Assembly: GCF_018448935.1 (NCBI RefSeq)
Contig: NZ_RCWC01000001.1
Coordinates: 1 to 64,000, forward strand
Direction of reading: 5' to 3'
From: Photorhabdus noenieputensis
Lineage (GTDB): Bacteria; Pseudomonadota; Gammaproteobacteria; Enterobacterales; Enterobacteriaceae
DNA length: 64,000 bases
Position 1 is the first letter of the stretch. Each line of letters opens with the position of its first letter. Shown piece after piece: positions 8,726 through 18,283 of the stretch. The translations under genes were made by a program, and so were the position numbers. The notes under the pieces were generated by a model. It searched no databases. It saw only the letters and a list, made by a program, of their open reading frames with translations, and was not told where the DNA came from.

Positions 8726-9652
8726 GTGAGTACAACGTTCTCTAATACGTTATTGTCGGATATTTTGCGGCAAGTTCGTCCCCTGATTGGCCAAGGGAAA
8801 GTGGCAAATTATATTCCTGCATTGGCGGAAGTTCCTGCTGATAACCTGGCAATAGCTATCTGTACCATCGATGGGCAGATATTTCATGCCGGAGATGCTG
8901 AGAAGCGTTTTTCGATTCAATCTATTTCTAAGGTATTAAGCCTGACTCTAGCCATGACGCGTTATCAGGAACAAGAGATCTGGCAACGGGTTGGGCAGGA
9001 ACCTTCTGGTCAGCCGTTTAACTCATTAGTTCAGTTGGAACTGGAAAAAGGCAAACCCCGTAACCCTTTTATTAACGCGGGTGCATTAATTGTCTGTGAC
9101 ATGTTGCAGTCGCGATTGAGTGCACCGAAACAGCGTATGCTGGAAGTGGTGCGCAAACTTGCTGGTTGTCCTGATATTTGTTACGACAGCAAAGTTTCTC
9201 GTTCTGAAATGGAACATTCTCACCGCAATGCGGCGATTGCCTATCTGATGAAATCTTTCGGTAATTTCGATAATGATGTGCTTGCGGTACTGCAAACTTA
9301 TTTTCATTATTGCGCTTTGAAAATGAACTGTATTGAGCTTGCAAAATGTTTCATTTATTTGGCGAATCAGGGGAGTACGATAGGTTCTGAGCAACAAATC
9401 CTTAGTCCTCGTCAGGCCCGGCAGATTAATGCATTGATGATGACCTGTGGTATGTATGATGGTTCCGGCGAGTTTGCATTTAGGATTGGTATGCCAGGCA
9501 AATCGGGCGTTGGTGGTGGGATCGTGTGTATCGTGCCAGGAGAGTTTACTGTTGCTGTCTGGTCACCGGAATTGGATCGATCGGGGAACTCTTTAGCGGG
9601 TTGTGCTGCCCTAGAATTGTTAGCCGATCGTGTTGGGCGATCCGTTTTTTAA
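8726..9652 (+). CDS. glsB: Glutaminase
   Basis: Hydrolyses L-glutamine to glutamate and ammonia. A serine-dependent beta-lactamase-fold enzyme of 308 residues, equal in length to E. coli GlsB. The catalytic S-x-x-K motif is in [12 protein letters not shown], followed by [19 protein letters not shown] and, near the end, [19 protein letters not shown]. The start is GTG (8726) behind ctggag. Single gene between an ERIC copy and yggN. Confidence 0.95.
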   Translation: MSTTFSNTLLSDILRQVRPLIGQGKVANYIPALAEVPADNLAIAICTIDGQIFHAGDAEKRFSIQSISKVLSLTLAMTRYQEQEIWQRVGQEPSGQPFNSLVQLELEKGKPRNPFINAGALIVCDMLQSRLSAPKQRMLEVVRKLAGCPDICYDSKVSRSEMEHSHRNAAIAYLMKSFGNFDNDVLAVLQTYFHYCALKMNCIELAKCFIYLANQGSTIGSEQQILSPRQARQINALMMTCGMYDGSGEFAFRIGMPGKSGVGGGIVCIVPGEFTVAVWSPELDRSGNSLAGCAALELLADRVGRSVF

Positions 9653-9699
9653 CTCTCAATCCGTTTTTTAATTCTCAGGTGATTTTCTTAGGAGAAAAC

Positions 9700-10422
9700 A
9701 TGTTACGCAAAATTATCACTGTTGCATCTTTGCTATTTGTTGCTCAGGCTCAGGCAGGTTATGAATGCCAGGTAAATCCACAGAATGACATTATTATTAC
9801 TTCTCAATCAGTTCAGGTTGTGGGGGCAAGTGGCAATCTCCAGATTTCACCGGATGGTTCAGTAATTCGTGATGGTAAGAACTTAAGTTTAAATACTGAA
9901 CAGCGTCAAAAAGCCCAACGTTATCAGCAGGCTTTACGACAGGATTTGCCTTGGATTAAACAAGAAACCGGAAAACACTTGATAACAGCCCGTAAATCCT
10001 TGGATAAAGTAGTAGTAGATACTATTGGCAAGGATAGCAATGTGCGTAATCGGTTGTCTGAGCTTGAGTCAGGGCTTAACCAGCAAATAGACCGAATTAT
10101 TGAAACTCGTTCTAATGGTATGGCATTCCATCATCAAGCGATTAAGCAGGTTGAAAAAGATAGCCGTAGCTTAATCGAGCAAAGTCTTGGTGGGGTGTTA
10201 CAGGACAGTATTAATGAGATTGGCAATAAACAATTTAGCCTGAATGGTGATAATAATCAGGCATTACAATCGTTGCTTGGTAGCTTGGGTGGATTGCAGA
10301 ATAATTTGAAAGCTGAATGGCGGGTTCAGGAAGAAGATTTCCAGCGTTTTGGCAAAGAGGTTTGCGGTAAGGTCAGTGGCCTTGAGCAACAAAGAATTGA
10401 GTTACTGAATTCTATTAAATAA
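9700..10422 (+). CDS. yggN: YggN family periplasmic protein (DUF2884)
   Basis: A 240-residue exported protein of unknown role. ATG 9700 is chosen because ttaggagaaaac precedes it and because it gives a clean signal peptide (MLRKIITVASLLFVAQAQA, cleavage AQA-GYECQ). The mature part has two widely spaced Cys residues (CQVNPQN and EVCGKVSG) and long helical stretches. It keeps its enteric neighbourhood (yggL side). Confidence 0.9.
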   Translation: MLRKIITVASLLFVAQAQAGYECQVNPQNDIIITSQSVQVVGASGNLQISPDGSVIRDGKNLSLNTEQRQKAQRYQQALRQDLPWIKQETGKHLITARKSLDKVVVDTIGKDSNVRNRLSELESGLNQQIDRIIETRSNGMAFHHQAIKQVEKDSRSLIEQSLGGVLQDSINEIGNKQFSLNGDNNQALQSLLGSLGGLQNNLKAEWRVQEEDFQRFGKEVCGKVSGLEQQRIELLNSIK

Positions 10423-10436
10423 TTTCTAATAATCAC

Positions 10437-10469
10437 AAATAAGAATCAATTTGAAATTGATTCTTATTT
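10437..10469. promoter_or_regulatory. 33-bp perfect palindrome before siderophore-binding gene
   Basis: The interval is a perfect inverted repeat centred on G10453 (16 bp each side). It ends 4 bp before the -35 hexamer of the next gene and 15 bp after the yggN stop. Its AT-rich aagaatc/gattctt character partly resembles Fur sites, but it could equally be a bidirectional terminator. The symmetry is seen; its role is inferred. Confidence 0.55.
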
Positions 10470-10472
10470 AGA

Positions 10473-10500
10473 TTGACATATTTTTTTCGCTACCTAGAAT
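10473..10500 (+). promoter_or_regulatory. Sigma-70 promoter
   Basis: TTGACA (10473-10478), 16-nt spacer, TAGAAT (10495-10500), about 40 bp before ATG 10540. A near-consensus promoter directly downstream of the 33-bp palindrome. Confidence 0.65.
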
Positions 10501-10539
10501 GCAAATGTTTACTAAATATCCTTTCTTGGAGTGCGATAT

Positions 10540-11505
10540 ATGAAAAAGATAATCCCTGTCGTTCTGGTATCGTTATTTGCTGTTGCAAGCCATTCCGCAT
10601 TTAGTCAGAAATCTTCTGTAGTTGAACCAAATATAGTTACACCCAATGTAGTTACAGCTCAGACTAATGATAAGATCACAGTTAAGCACCTTTCCGGTGA
10701 AACTGAGGTCAAAAAAAATCCTCAGAAAGTCGTTTCATTTGATTTCGGTATTTATGATTCATTAGTTAAATTAGGTTTATCAGATAGGGTTGTTGCATTA
10801 CCTACTGGTAATACTCCTGAATATCTCCGTAATAGCTTACCTAAAGGGGTAGAAAATGCGGGGGGGATGAAAGAGCCAAATCTGGAAAAATTGGCGCAAA
10901 TTAAACCTGATTTGATCGTTATTAGCGGGCGTCAAACTTCTTCCTATGAAAAGCTGTCAAAAATAGCACCGACAATTAATCTGGGAATTGATAGCAAAAA
11001 TTATCTGGCTTCAGTTGAAAGTAACATAACGTTATTAGGTGAATTGTTTAATAAACAGAGTGAAGTGAAAGATCAACTTGCTGAGCTGGAAAAAACCATT
11101 GCTAAAGCTCAGGATAAAGCTAAATCTTCTGATGCAAAAGTTTTAGTATTACTGCATAACGCAGGTAAATTAGCTCTGAATAACCAGAGCGTAGTGTATG
11201 ACGTGGTTAAGGCACAGAAAGCAGAAGTATCTATTCCTGCTGGTGAAGATAAAAACAAATTTGTTGTAGTGACTTCTGATATGATTGCTAAGGCCAATCC
11301 TGATGTGATTCTCATTATTGACCGTAGTGAAGCAATTGGTGCAGGTAAGCTGGACAAAGAAAAATTTGAAGATGATAAAATAAAGTCTACTTCAGCGTAT
11401 AAGAATGGCAAAATTACTTACCTGAAATCTGATCTGTGGTATTTATCAGGTGGTGGTTTGGAAAGCTTAACTGCACAAGTTAATGCTGTAGCTGATGCCC
11501 TTTAA
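10540..11505 (+). CDS. Iron-siderophore ABC transporter substrate-binding protein
   Basis: A periplasmic class III binding protein (FepB/CeuE/YclQ-like fold) likely to carry a ferric siderophore. ATG 10540 has GGAG 8 nt upstream; a GTG nine bases earlier is unlikely. The signal peptide MKKIIPVVLVSLFAVASHSA lacks a lipobox Cys, so the protein should be soluble in the periplasm. The pattern PQKVVSFDFGIYDSLVKLG, VENAGGMKEPNLEKLAQIKP, DLIVISGRQ, NPDVILIIDR and a C-terminal SLTAQVNAVADAL is typical. No permease, ATPase or outer-membrane receptor lies beside it, so it is an orphan that must borrow a transporter. The substrate cannot be named from sequence. Confidence 0.88.
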   Translation: MKKIIPVVLVSLFAVASHSAFSQKSSVVEPNIVTPNVVTAQTNDKITVKHLSGETEVKKNPQKVVSFDFGIYDSLVKLGLSDRVVALPTGNTPEYLRNSLPKGVENAGGMKEPNLEKLAQIKPDLIVISGRQTSSYEKLSKIAPTINLGIDSKNYLASVESNITLLGELFNKQSEVKDQLAELEKTIAKAQDKAKSSDAKVLVLLHNAGKLALNNQSVVYDVVKAQKAEVSIPAGEDKNKFVVVTSDMIAKANPDVILIIDRSEAIGAGKLDKEKFEDDKIKSTSAYKNGKITYLKSDLWYLSGGGLESLTAQVNAVADAL

Positions 11506-11567
11506 TCAGGCCGCTTTTGTTATGTTGAATTGGGCTGTGATTGAAGTTCTATAGTGCGTTGTTTTAG

Positions 11568-11602
11568 AGCCTATCCCAGTAGCCTTAATGGGATAGGCTG
11601 TT
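11568..11602 (+). terminator. Terminator after the binding-protein gene
   Basis: An 11-bp perfect stem (11568-11578 with 11589-11599, agcctatccca/tgggataggct) and a 10-nt loop, followed by a weak T-rich tail gttagttt. Confidence 0.6.
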
Positions 11603-11720
11603 AGTTTGACAGTTAATATTACCGGTGACTATCAGATTTAATTTCAGTTGTTTATATTGGAAGAAACTTATAATAAATAATAAGTTCTTTCATAGTTAAA
11701 TAAGATTACAAATAAAGGTT

Positions 11721-12383
11721 TTATGGGCAAACATGAACTGCGTTTGCCGCATCAATCCCCAATGTAGCTATAGCAGCACCAGCCATAGCTAGTTCTGCAA
11801 TAAATGCGGCTCCATCTGTAGCAAACCATATAGTTAATTGTGCTGCTGCGGTTACCCCAGTAATTACCCAGTCATACCAATGCATTGAGTCCTTTAATGC
11901 CTTGATTATTCCAGAAAAACCTACAGCATTCTTAATTTCAGAAATTAATGACCAAATAATCTTCGCTTTATCAAGAATAGAAGTCGCATTTTTAAAGTCT
12001 TCGATTGTAGCAAGTAATCCACGTAGAGTATCCTGGCCTAACTCTTTTAATAATGCGCGTGTGGCTGCACGAGTTTCAGCTTCATTTATACCTAAAAATT
12101 GGAATACAAGACCAAAAGCATCAGCAACAACCGTACCAATGGCAAGAATACATGGAGATACACCTGCGTATTCAATTGGTTTTAATTCTCTATCAATGCG
12201 AAGATGAGTTAAATTATTAAGGAGTAATCTCTTGTGAGCATCATTTACAACCATGTCAAGGTTGATATTTGCTTTTTGGTAATCCGAAAGTTGATCATAA
12301 AAATCTTTATAATACGGAGTCAGTGCTGTAGCGAGGTCTTCTTTGGATAAAGTATATAACATTTCTTTATTTTCAATGTTCAT
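11721..12383 (-). CDS. Uncharacterised protein with C-terminal hydrophobic helices
   Basis: A 220-residue product; ATG 12383 has an aggaat ribosome-binding site. The N-terminal half is helical and charged (LSKEDLATALTPYYKDFYDQ). From about residue 77 it carries SPCILAIGTVVADAFGLVF and, from about 165, HWYDWVITGVTAAAQLTIWF, ATDGAAFIAELAMAGAAIAT and a final ANAVHVCP. I associate this arrangement (SPC.LA..VVAD..GL, late W.D, TDG.AFIAE, terminal Cys) with uncharacterised proteins scattered in Pseudomonas, actinobacteria and insect-associated enterics, but no function is known to me. The hydrophobic tail without a signal peptide could suggest a membrane-inserting toxin; this is speculation. Surrounded by very AT-rich DNA. 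Confidence 0.6.
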   Translation of the reverse strand: MNIENKEMLYTLSKEDLATALTPYYKDFYDQLSDYQKANINLDMVVNDAHKRLLLNNLTHLRIDRELKPIEYAGVSPCILAIGTVVADAFGLVFQFLGINEAETRAATRALLKELGQDTLRGLLATIEDFKNATSILDKAKIIWSLISEIKNAVGFSGIIKALKDSMHWYDWVITGVTAAAQLTIWFATDGAAFIAELAMAGAAIATLGIDAANAVHVCP

Positions 12384-13072
12384 TTTTTATTCCTAATTTC
12401 CTATTCCTATTAAAGTTAAAAATGATTCTTGAGAATGCTTGTGCTTATCAATAAAAATATAACAGAAAGAAAATTAAGTGTAATCTTAATTGAGATAACT
12501 TAAGTAATATTATTGTGTTGTAATTCACAGATATTAAAAATTATAGCTTTAATCTTGTAATAAATATAATTTTATTAAAATGCAATTAATGTGTATTTTA
12601 ACAATCAATATTAATTATTATCTACATGGGTAAATATATTTATAGGAAAGTTAACGAATGTTTATTTTGTTTTTTACATGCTGGATTTTTATTGTTGATA
12701 ATTTAATTGTTATTTTAATGCTTTAATTGAGTTGTGACTTATATATTATTTAATTTGTGATTACAGTAATGATATATAAAATATAATGATTTTATATATT
12801 GGATGTATCAGTCTTGATAGAATATTCAAGTCATTCTTCGGTTATTAATTTTCTTGGTATAAAAGTTATGATTATTTAAGTACAGCTATAAATGAGTATT
12901 ATTTATAGTTATCCTCTTCATTTTGATAAAAATGATGTGTTATCAACTCTATTAACCGTTGGGGACCGGAGATTTTTTAGTGTTATAGCTATTGATTGAG
13001 ACACTGCGCATTTAGTTATCCTCGTCTAACGAGGAGCTCCTACTGTGAAGTTCAGTAAGGGGCAATGCATTG
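12384..13072. other. AT-rich gap without genes
   Basis: About 690 bp, strongly AT-rich, with no ORF of protein-like composition. The only notable structures are a small cctcgt/acgagg hairpin near 13020-13034 and the adjacent ERIC copy. It may be the H-NS-type silenced flank of the acquired gene at 11721-12383. Confidence 0.5.
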
Positions 13073-13199
13073 TATACCCGTCATCTTTCAAGTTGCCTCT
13101 TTGTTGGCTGCACTCGCTCACCCCGGTCACATAGTTTGCTATGCTCTCGGGGATTCACTCCTTTGCCGTCGCGATGCATCTTGAAATCCATAGGGTATT
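13073..13199. repeat. ERIC-type repeat copy 3
   Basis: About 127 bp, TATACCC to GGGTATTA, in the opposite orientation to copies 1, 2 and 4 (it reads tatacccgtcatctttcaag). It separates the accessory patch from hemW. Confidence 0.85.
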
Positions 13200-13287
13200 A
13201 TAGATAAACTCGAAACTAATAGCGGTATACGAGTTTATGCACACGATGATCTTTGTGAAACTGAATTTTCCAAAAGCAATTCTTGTA

Positions 13288-14418
13288 CTAGAGAAATAGT
13301 TCCAATAATGAATTTAGGAATAGTTTACCTTTTTGCGTAATTTGCCAGTGTGTTACTGTTTCAGAGAGATAACCTGCGGCTAGGGCTTGTTCAATTTGAG
13401 CACGGATTGAGGTCGCAGATAATCCGGTGAAATCACTGAAATCTTGTTTTGGCATCATTTCAAGTAAACGGAATCGGTTCATAAAAAATTCAAATGGCCG
13501 ATCTTCATTTTCTACCTGATGCTGTTTATCTAGATAGCGTCCTTGCATATATCCGCGGGGATGTTTGGTTTTCACTGTACGCAGAATACGGCCATCTTCA
13601 AATGTGATTTTTCCATGAGCGCCACAGCCAATACCAAGGTAATCTCCAAAGCGCCAGTAGTTGAGATTATGCTGGCATTGATAGCCTGTTTTGGCATAAG
13701 CAGAAGTTTCATATTGCTGATAACCCGCTGCTGTCAGCAATTGGTGACCTTGTGAAAAGATATCCCATAAAGCGTCATCGTCGGGCAGAACGGGAGGGCG
13801 AGAGCCAAAGCTGGTATTAGGTTCAATAGTCAACTGATACCATGAAAGATGCGGTGGTGATAACTCGATTGCTTGACGTAAATCATCTAGCGCCTCATCA
13901 AGGCTTTGGTTCGGCAAACCATGCATCAAATCGAGATTAAAACTGCGTAGCCCCAGACTAGCGGCTAAATGTGCTGCCCGTTTGGCTTCATCTGGCCCGT
14001 GAATACGGCCAAGACGTGCCAGTTTATCCGGGCTGAAACTCTGCACGCCAATGGATATTCGGTTAATACCCGCTTGTTGATAACCACTAAAGCGGTCGGC
14101 TTCCACAGTGCCCGGATTAGCTTCCATAGTAATTTCAGCTTGTGGCGATACTGGCAGCAGGGCACGGACACCATCCAGCAATTGTTGCATTGCCTGTGAG
14201 CTAAGCAGGCTAGGGGTTCCACCACCAATAAAGATAGTGGTAACTTCCCGACCATTGACCATTGGCAGATCCGTTTTCAGATCTGCCAATAGATGGTCAA
14301 CATACTCTTGGTGCGGAACATCACCTTTCAATGCATGAGAGTTGAAATCACAGTAAGGACACTTTTGTACACACCACGGAATATGGATATAAAGACTTAG
14401 TGGTGGGAGCTTAAGCAT
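13288..14418 (-). CDS. hemW: Heme chaperone HemW, radical SAM
   Basis: A heme-binding radical SAM protein related to coproporphyrinogen III dehydrogenase HemN, thought to pass heme to respiratory enzymes. It has 376 residues. The cluster motif C16-x3-C20-x2-C23 sits in [14 protein letters not shown], followed by [12 protein letters not shown] and the HemN C-terminal domain ([10 protein letters not shown]). The first Cys-x3-Cys-x2-Cys lacks the extra fourth Cys of true HemN, as in HemW. It overlaps rdgB by 8 bp (start 14418, rdgB stop 14411). Confidence 0.95.
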   Translation of the reverse strand: MLKLPPLSLYIHIPWCVQKCPYCDFNSHALKGDVPHQEYVDHLLADLKTDLPMVNGREVTTIFIGGGTPSLLSSQAMQQLLDGVRALLPVSPQAEITMEANPGTVEADRFSGYQQAGINRISIGVQSFSPDKLARLGRIHGPDEAKRAAHLAASLGLRSFNLDLMHGLPNQSLDEALDDLRQAIELSPPHLSWYQLTIEPNTSFGSRPPVLPDDDALWDIFSQGHQLLTAAGYQQYETSAYAKTGYQCQHNLNYWRFGDYLGIGCGAHGKITFEDGRILRTVKTKHPRGYMQGRYLDKQHQVENEDRPFEFFMNRFRLLEMMPKQDFSDFTGLSATSIRAQIEQALAAGYLSETVTHWQITQKGKLFLNSLLELFL

Positions 14419-15004
14419 TACGTAGTGTATCCAACATCATCTTTAGTGCCTGACCACGATGCGAAACGGCATTTTTTTGTTCACCAGTTAATTCAGCGGC
14501 AGTACACCCTAATTCCGGTATGTAGAAGATAGGATCATAACCAAACCCACCATTACCGGCGGGTTGGCGGGCGATAATCCCCGGCCAGCGGCCATGAAAT
14601 ACCAGTGGTGTTGGATCTTCCGCGTGGCGTATATAAACCAGCACACAGTTAAACTGAGCTTGACGTTGATCATCAGGAATATCTTTCATCGAATCTAGCA
14701 GTTTTTCTAGATTTTGCTGATCGGTGCTGTTTTCACCTGCATAACGAGCTGAATAGATGCCTGGAGCGCCGCCAAGGATGTCTACGGATAGACCAGAATC
14801 ATCCGCAATTGCCGGCAGGCCGGTAACTTGTGCTGCGTGGCGAGCTTTAAGAATGGCATTTTCAATAAATGTCAGCCCAGTCTCTTCGGCTGAATCTACG
14901 CCTAATTCAGTTTGAGCAACAATATCCAGACCAAAATCAGCCAGTAATTGTGCCAGTTCACGAACTTTTCCGGGGTTGCCGGTTGCCAGAACGACTTTTT
15001 GCAT
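14411..15004 (-). CDS. rdgB: XTP/dITP diphosphatase (non-canonical purine NTP pyrophosphatase)
   Basis: Hydrolyses dITP, XTP and related nucleotides to monophosphates so they are not incorporated. Its 197 residues start [20 protein letters not shown], with the active-site regions [33 protein letters not shown] and [13 protein letters not shown] of the Ham1/RdgB family. It lies upstream of hemW with overlapping ends, forming part of the proC-yggT-rdgB-hemW run. Confidence 0.96.
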   Translation of the reverse strand: MQKVVLATGNPGKVRELAQLLADFGLDIVAQTELGVDSAEETGLTFIENAILKARHAAQVTGLPAIADDSGLSVDILGGAPGIYSARYAGENSTDQQNLEKLLDSMKDIPDDQRQAQFNCVLVYIRHAEDPTPLVFHGRWPGIIARQPAGNGGFGYDPIFYIPELGCTAAELTGEQKNAVSHRGQALKMMLDTLRNA

Positions 15005-15030
15005 TATTTTGAATCCAATTTAATTCTTAT

Positions 15031-15579
15031 TTACTGTATCAGCCATGAAAGAACATCAGCGCGAAGATAGTTCAGTGCGTAGAGGATCAAAATGACGATC
15101 ATTGCTGAAAAATCAAGGCCGCCCATTGTTGGGATAATACGGCGGATAGGTGCCATCAACGGTTCTGTCAGTTGCATCAGAACATAGTCAATCGGATTGC
15201 GCCCCTGGCTTATCCAGCTTAGCAAAGCACGTGCCAGCACTAACCAAAATACCAGTTTACCTGCTGCTGTCAGCAACTCGATTAACCCGATGGGAAGGAG
15301 AAGCGCGTGGAAAGCAACCTCGCCGCTATTGAACAAAATTTGCGTGATAAATTTAAACAATACCAAAAAGTATGCGACAACAATGGAGGCCGTATCGAGC
15401 GATCCAATAGCCGGTATAACTCGGCGTAACGGCCGAACGATCGGTTGAGTCATTTTCACAATAAATTGGGCAAATGGATTATAAAAATCACAGCGAGCCC
15501 ACTGCATCCATACACGAAGTAATAAAACAGCAATGTATAAATCCAGAACTGTGAATAGAATAAAGGTTAAAAATTGCAT
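15031..15579 (-). CDS. yggT: YggT family inner-membrane protein
   Basis: 182 residues, two YGGT repeats: each has a hydrophobic segment, a W..R.D/N..NP motif (ARCDFYNPFAQFIVKMTQPI and SQGRNPIDYVLMQLTEPL), a PI.R..R/IP..G..D pair, and a second membrane helix. Four membrane segments expected. The family is linked to osmotic or membrane integrity phenotypes, but its molecular role is unclear. Between proC and rdgB on one strand. Confidence 0.93.
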   Translation of the reverse strand: MQFLTFILFTVLDLYIAVLLLRVWMQWARCDFYNPFAQFIVKMTQPIVRPLRRVIPAIGSLDTASIVVAYFLVLFKFITQILFNSGEVAFHALLLPIGLIELLTAAGKLVFWLVLARALLSWISQGRNPIDYVLMQLTEPLMAPIRRIIPTMGGLDFSAMIVILILYALNYLRADVLSWLIQ

Positions 15580-15597
15580 TTAGCAGCCTTGATAAAA

Positions 15598-16419
15598 TTA
15601 AAAGTGTTTTTCCATTTCCTGTGCCCGGCGAATAGCCGCTTGCATAGCGTTGGATACGGTTTCCGGCAATTTGCCTTCGTAAAAGATACGTAATGCTTCC
15701 GCAGTAGTACCGCCTTTAGATGTTACCTGTTCACGCAGGGTTGCAAAAGGGAGATCTACATTTGATGCGGCCAGTGCCGCAGAACCTATTGCCGTTTGCA
15801 AAACAATTTCACGGGCTGTTTGGCTATCAAAACCTAAACGTTCTGCTTCCTGTTGCATTGACTCCATAAATAGGAAGAAATAAGCGGGTGCACTGCCTGC
15901 TACGGCGATAATGTCATTGATGCCGTTTTCATCTTTTAGCCAGTAAGTTTTACCGACACTGTTCATTAATGCTTGAGTAAAATCACGGTCAGACTGGCCG
16001 ACTTGTTCAGATGCGAATAATCCACTCAACCCCTGACCAATTAATGCCGGCGTGTTTGGCATAATGCGGACAATATTGAGTTTGTTTTGTAATAAAGCAT
16101 CAAAGCGTGCAACGGAAATACCTGAGGCGATAGACAAAACCAGTTTGTTACTGAAATCTACGTTTTCTTTCAGCGGCTGACAAACATCTGCCATCACTTG
16201 TGGTTTTACCGCCAGAATAACAACGTCAGCTTCCTGTGCGTAGCGAATATTGTCACTACCGCTGTTAACGCCATACTCTTTTGCCAAGGCATCACGGCGA
16301 GTATGACTTGGTGCGCATATATTAATCAGCTCAGCAGGGTACCCTCCTTTTACCAATCCGGCTATGATGGCGTGAGCCATATTACCCGCACCAATAAAGG
16401 TAATTTTACGTTTTTCCAT
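15598..16419 (-). CDS. proC: Pyrroline-5-carboxylate reductase
   Basis: Last step of proline synthesis: 1-pyrroline-5-carboxylate to L-proline with NAD(P)H. The start is set at ATG 16419 (MEKRKITFIGAGNMAHAI); an in-frame ATG 66 bp further up falls inside yggS and gives a non-homologous extension. The product of 273 residues has a Rossmann GAGNMA motif, VILAVKPQVMADV, IVRIMPNTPALIGQG and the C-terminal signature with VTSKGGTTAEALR. It follows yggS on the minus strand, as in Yersinia-like gene orders. Confidence 0.95.
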   Translation of the reverse strand: MEKRKITFIGAGNMAHAIIAGLVKGGYPAELINICAPSHTRRDALAKEYGVNSGSDNIRYAQEADVVILAVKPQVMADVCQPLKENVDFSNKLVLSIASGISVARFDALLQNKLNIVRIMPNTPALIGQGLSGLFASEQVGQSDRDFTQALMNSVGKTYWLKDENGINDIIAVAGSAPAYFFLFMESMQQEAERLGFDSQTAREIVLQTAIGSAALAASNVDLPFATLREQVTSKGGTTAEALRIFYEGKLPETVSNAMQAAIRRAQEMEKHF

Positions 16420-16444
16420 TAAATACCTCGTAGCGTTGAAATGG

Positions 16445-17140
16445 TTAATTGTGATATTGACGGGTACCGAAAATTGCTGTTCCAATTCGTACTAATGTGG
16501 AACCGCAATTAATAGCCGCAGCCATATCATCAGTCATCCCCATTGAGAGGGTATCTATTTGAGAATATTCAGTTTTCAGATTAAGAAAGGCTTGCTCCAT
16601 TCTCCTGAAAACCACCAATTGACGTTCATAATCAGGTTCCAGCGCCGGGATTGCCATTAAACCGCGGAGCTTTATGTTTGGTAGTTTGTTCACTTCGGCA
16701 GCCAGAGTAGGTAGTTCATCAAGTTGAATACCTGATTTGCTCTGTTCATCACTGATATTTATTTGAATAAGAATATTCAGTGGTTCCATTCCCTTTGGAC
16801 GTTGTTCGTTCAAGCGTTGTGCTATTTTTAAGCGGTCAATGGTATGGCACCAGTTAAAATTTTCTGCCACCAAACGGCTTTTATTAGACTGTAACGGACC
16901 GATAAAGTGCCATACCAAATCGTTACAATTTGCAAAATAAGCAATTTTTTCCACACCTTCCTGCACATAATTTTCACCAAACTGGCGTTGCCCGGCAGCG
17001 ATTGCTTTTTCGATATCTTCCACAGGTTTGGTTTTACTAACTGCAAGCAAGGTAATTTCTTCTGGAGCGCGTTCGCATTTCTGTGCGGCAATGGCGATGT
17101 GGGTCCTGACATCTTGTAAATTTTGTTCGATATTGTTCAT
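16445..17140 (-). CDS. yggS: PLP homeostasis protein YggS
   Basis: A pyridoxal-phosphate-binding fold type III protein of 231 residues that keeps PLP and amino-acid pools balanced; no catalytic reaction is known. The PLP lysine is in LLAVSKTKPVEDI, with GENYVQEG, WHFIGPLQSNKSR, LMAIPAL and LSMGMTDDMAAAI as the other family signatures. It is divergent from yggR by 21 bp and heads the yggS-proC-yggT-rdgB-hemW series. Confidence 0.96.
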   Translation of the reverse strand: MNNIEQNLQDVRTHIAIAAQKCERAPEEITLLAVSKTKPVEDIEKAIAAGQRQFGENYVQEGVEKIAYFANCNDLVWHFIGPLQSNKSRLVAENFNWCHTIDRLKIAQRLNEQRPKGMEPLNILIQINISDEQSKSGIQLDELPTLAAEVNKLPNIKLRGLMAIPALEPDYERQLVVFRRMEQAFLNLKTEYSQIDTLSMGMTDDMAAAINCGSTLVRIGTAIFGTRQYHN

Positions 17141-17161
17141 GGTGACTCAGGAGATTAAAAA

Positions 17162-18175
17162 ATGAATATGGATAAGTTAGTGGCCCTTAGTGTAAAGCAT
17201 AATGCTTCAGATCTGCATCTTTGTATTGGACAAGTTCCTGTATTACGTATAAATGGAGTGCTTTGCCCGCAAACTCAACTGTCATCTGTAAATAATCTAT
17301 TGTTGGAAGAGTGGAGTAGACAGTTTTTATCAGAAAATCAGCGACAACAGTTATTAACTGGTGGACATGTGGATTTTGCGCTGGAGACAGAAAATGGTCA
17401 ACGATTGAGAGGCAACATCTTTCGTCAGCACTCTGGGTTGTCAGCCGTTTTGCGTTTAATTCACTCTCGGTGTTCAACCCTAGAACAGCTAAAAGCACCT
17501 GAAATTATCCGTGAAATGGCTTTGCGGGAAGAGAGTGGGTTGATTCTAGTGACCGGCGCTACAGGCAGCGGGAAGTCGACAACGTTAACTGCTATTGTGG
17601 ATATGCTGAACAGCCACAGTTGTCAGCACATAATTACATTGGAAGATCCCGTGGAATTTATCCACCACAGCCGCAATTGTCTGATACAACAGCGACAAAT
17701 TGGATTGGATTCGCCCAGTTATCAGGCCGCGTTAAAAGGGGCTCTGCGGCAAGATCCTGATGTATTGCTGTTGGGTGAGTTGCGGGATAAGGAGACAATA
17801 CGTTTGGCGTTAACTGCGGCAGAGACTGGGCATCTAGTATTATCGACTTTGCATACCAGAGGTGCTGTGCAGGCAATTGATCGGTTGGTAGATATTTTCT
17901 CTGCTGAAGAAAAAGGATGGGTACGTAGTCAGCTAGCAGGCAGTTTGAAAGCCGTGATAGCACAGCAATTAGTTTCTGCACTGGGAGGGGGGCGAATTGC
18001 TGTATATGAAGTATTGGTGGTTAACCAGGCTGTGAGTCATCTGATACGAGAAGGAAAAAATCATCAAATAACAACGCTTATGCAGACGGGCGCTGCCAGT
18101 GGGATGCAAACCTACGAACAAGGCTGGCAGCAGCGTAAATTGCAGGGATTACTGGCAGAGCAAACGGAGAGGTAG
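17162..18175 (+). CDS. yggR: PilT-family ATPase YggR
   Basis: A type IV pilus retraction-type ATPase of 337 residues. N-terminal PilT PAS-like domain (NASDLHLCIGQVPVLRING), Walker A GATGSGKSTT with Lys138, Asp box and Walker B (LRQDPDVLLLGELRD), His box (ETGHLVLSTLHT). All ATPase motifs are intact. No pilus structural genes are adjacent; only a prepilin peptidase-like gene at 21354 is nearby. Conserved as a single gene in many enterics, where its partner is unclear. Confidence 0.92.
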   Translation: MNMDKLVALSVKHNASDLHLCIGQVPVLRINGVLCPQTQLSSVNNLLLEEWSRQFLSENQRQQLLTGGHVDFALETENGQRLRGNIFRQHSGLSAVLRLIHSRCSTLEQLKAPEIIREMALREESGLILVTGATGSGKSTTLTAIVDMLNSHSCQHIITLEDPVEFIHHSRNCLIQQRQIGLDSPSYQAALKGALRQDPDVLLLGELRDKETIRLALTAAETGHLVLSTLHTRGAVQAIDRLVDIFSAEEKGWVRSQLAGSLKAVIAQQLVSALGGGRIAVYEVLVVNQAVSHLIREGKNHQITTLMQTGAASGMQTYEQGWQQRKLQGLLAEQTER

Positions 18176-18220
18176 GTTAAAGAAAATGCTATCAGTTAAT
18201 CGCGAATCGCGGTTATACGA

Positions 18221-18260
18221 TTACTGTTAATTGATCGCTGTTACTGTTAGTTGATCGTTA
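18221..18260. repeat. Tandem 20-bp repeat, two copies
   Basis: ttactgttaattgatcgctg is followed at once by ttactgttagttgatcgtta (16 or more of 20 positions identical). It lies in the 108-bp gap between the convergent yggR and ruvX genes. Confidence 0.6.
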
Positions 18261-18283
18261 TTACATTATTAGCTATTACGCTG

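Noticed and set aside
9526-9699. Longer start for yggN
   Set aside because: Overlaps glsB in another frame and would bury the signal peptide.
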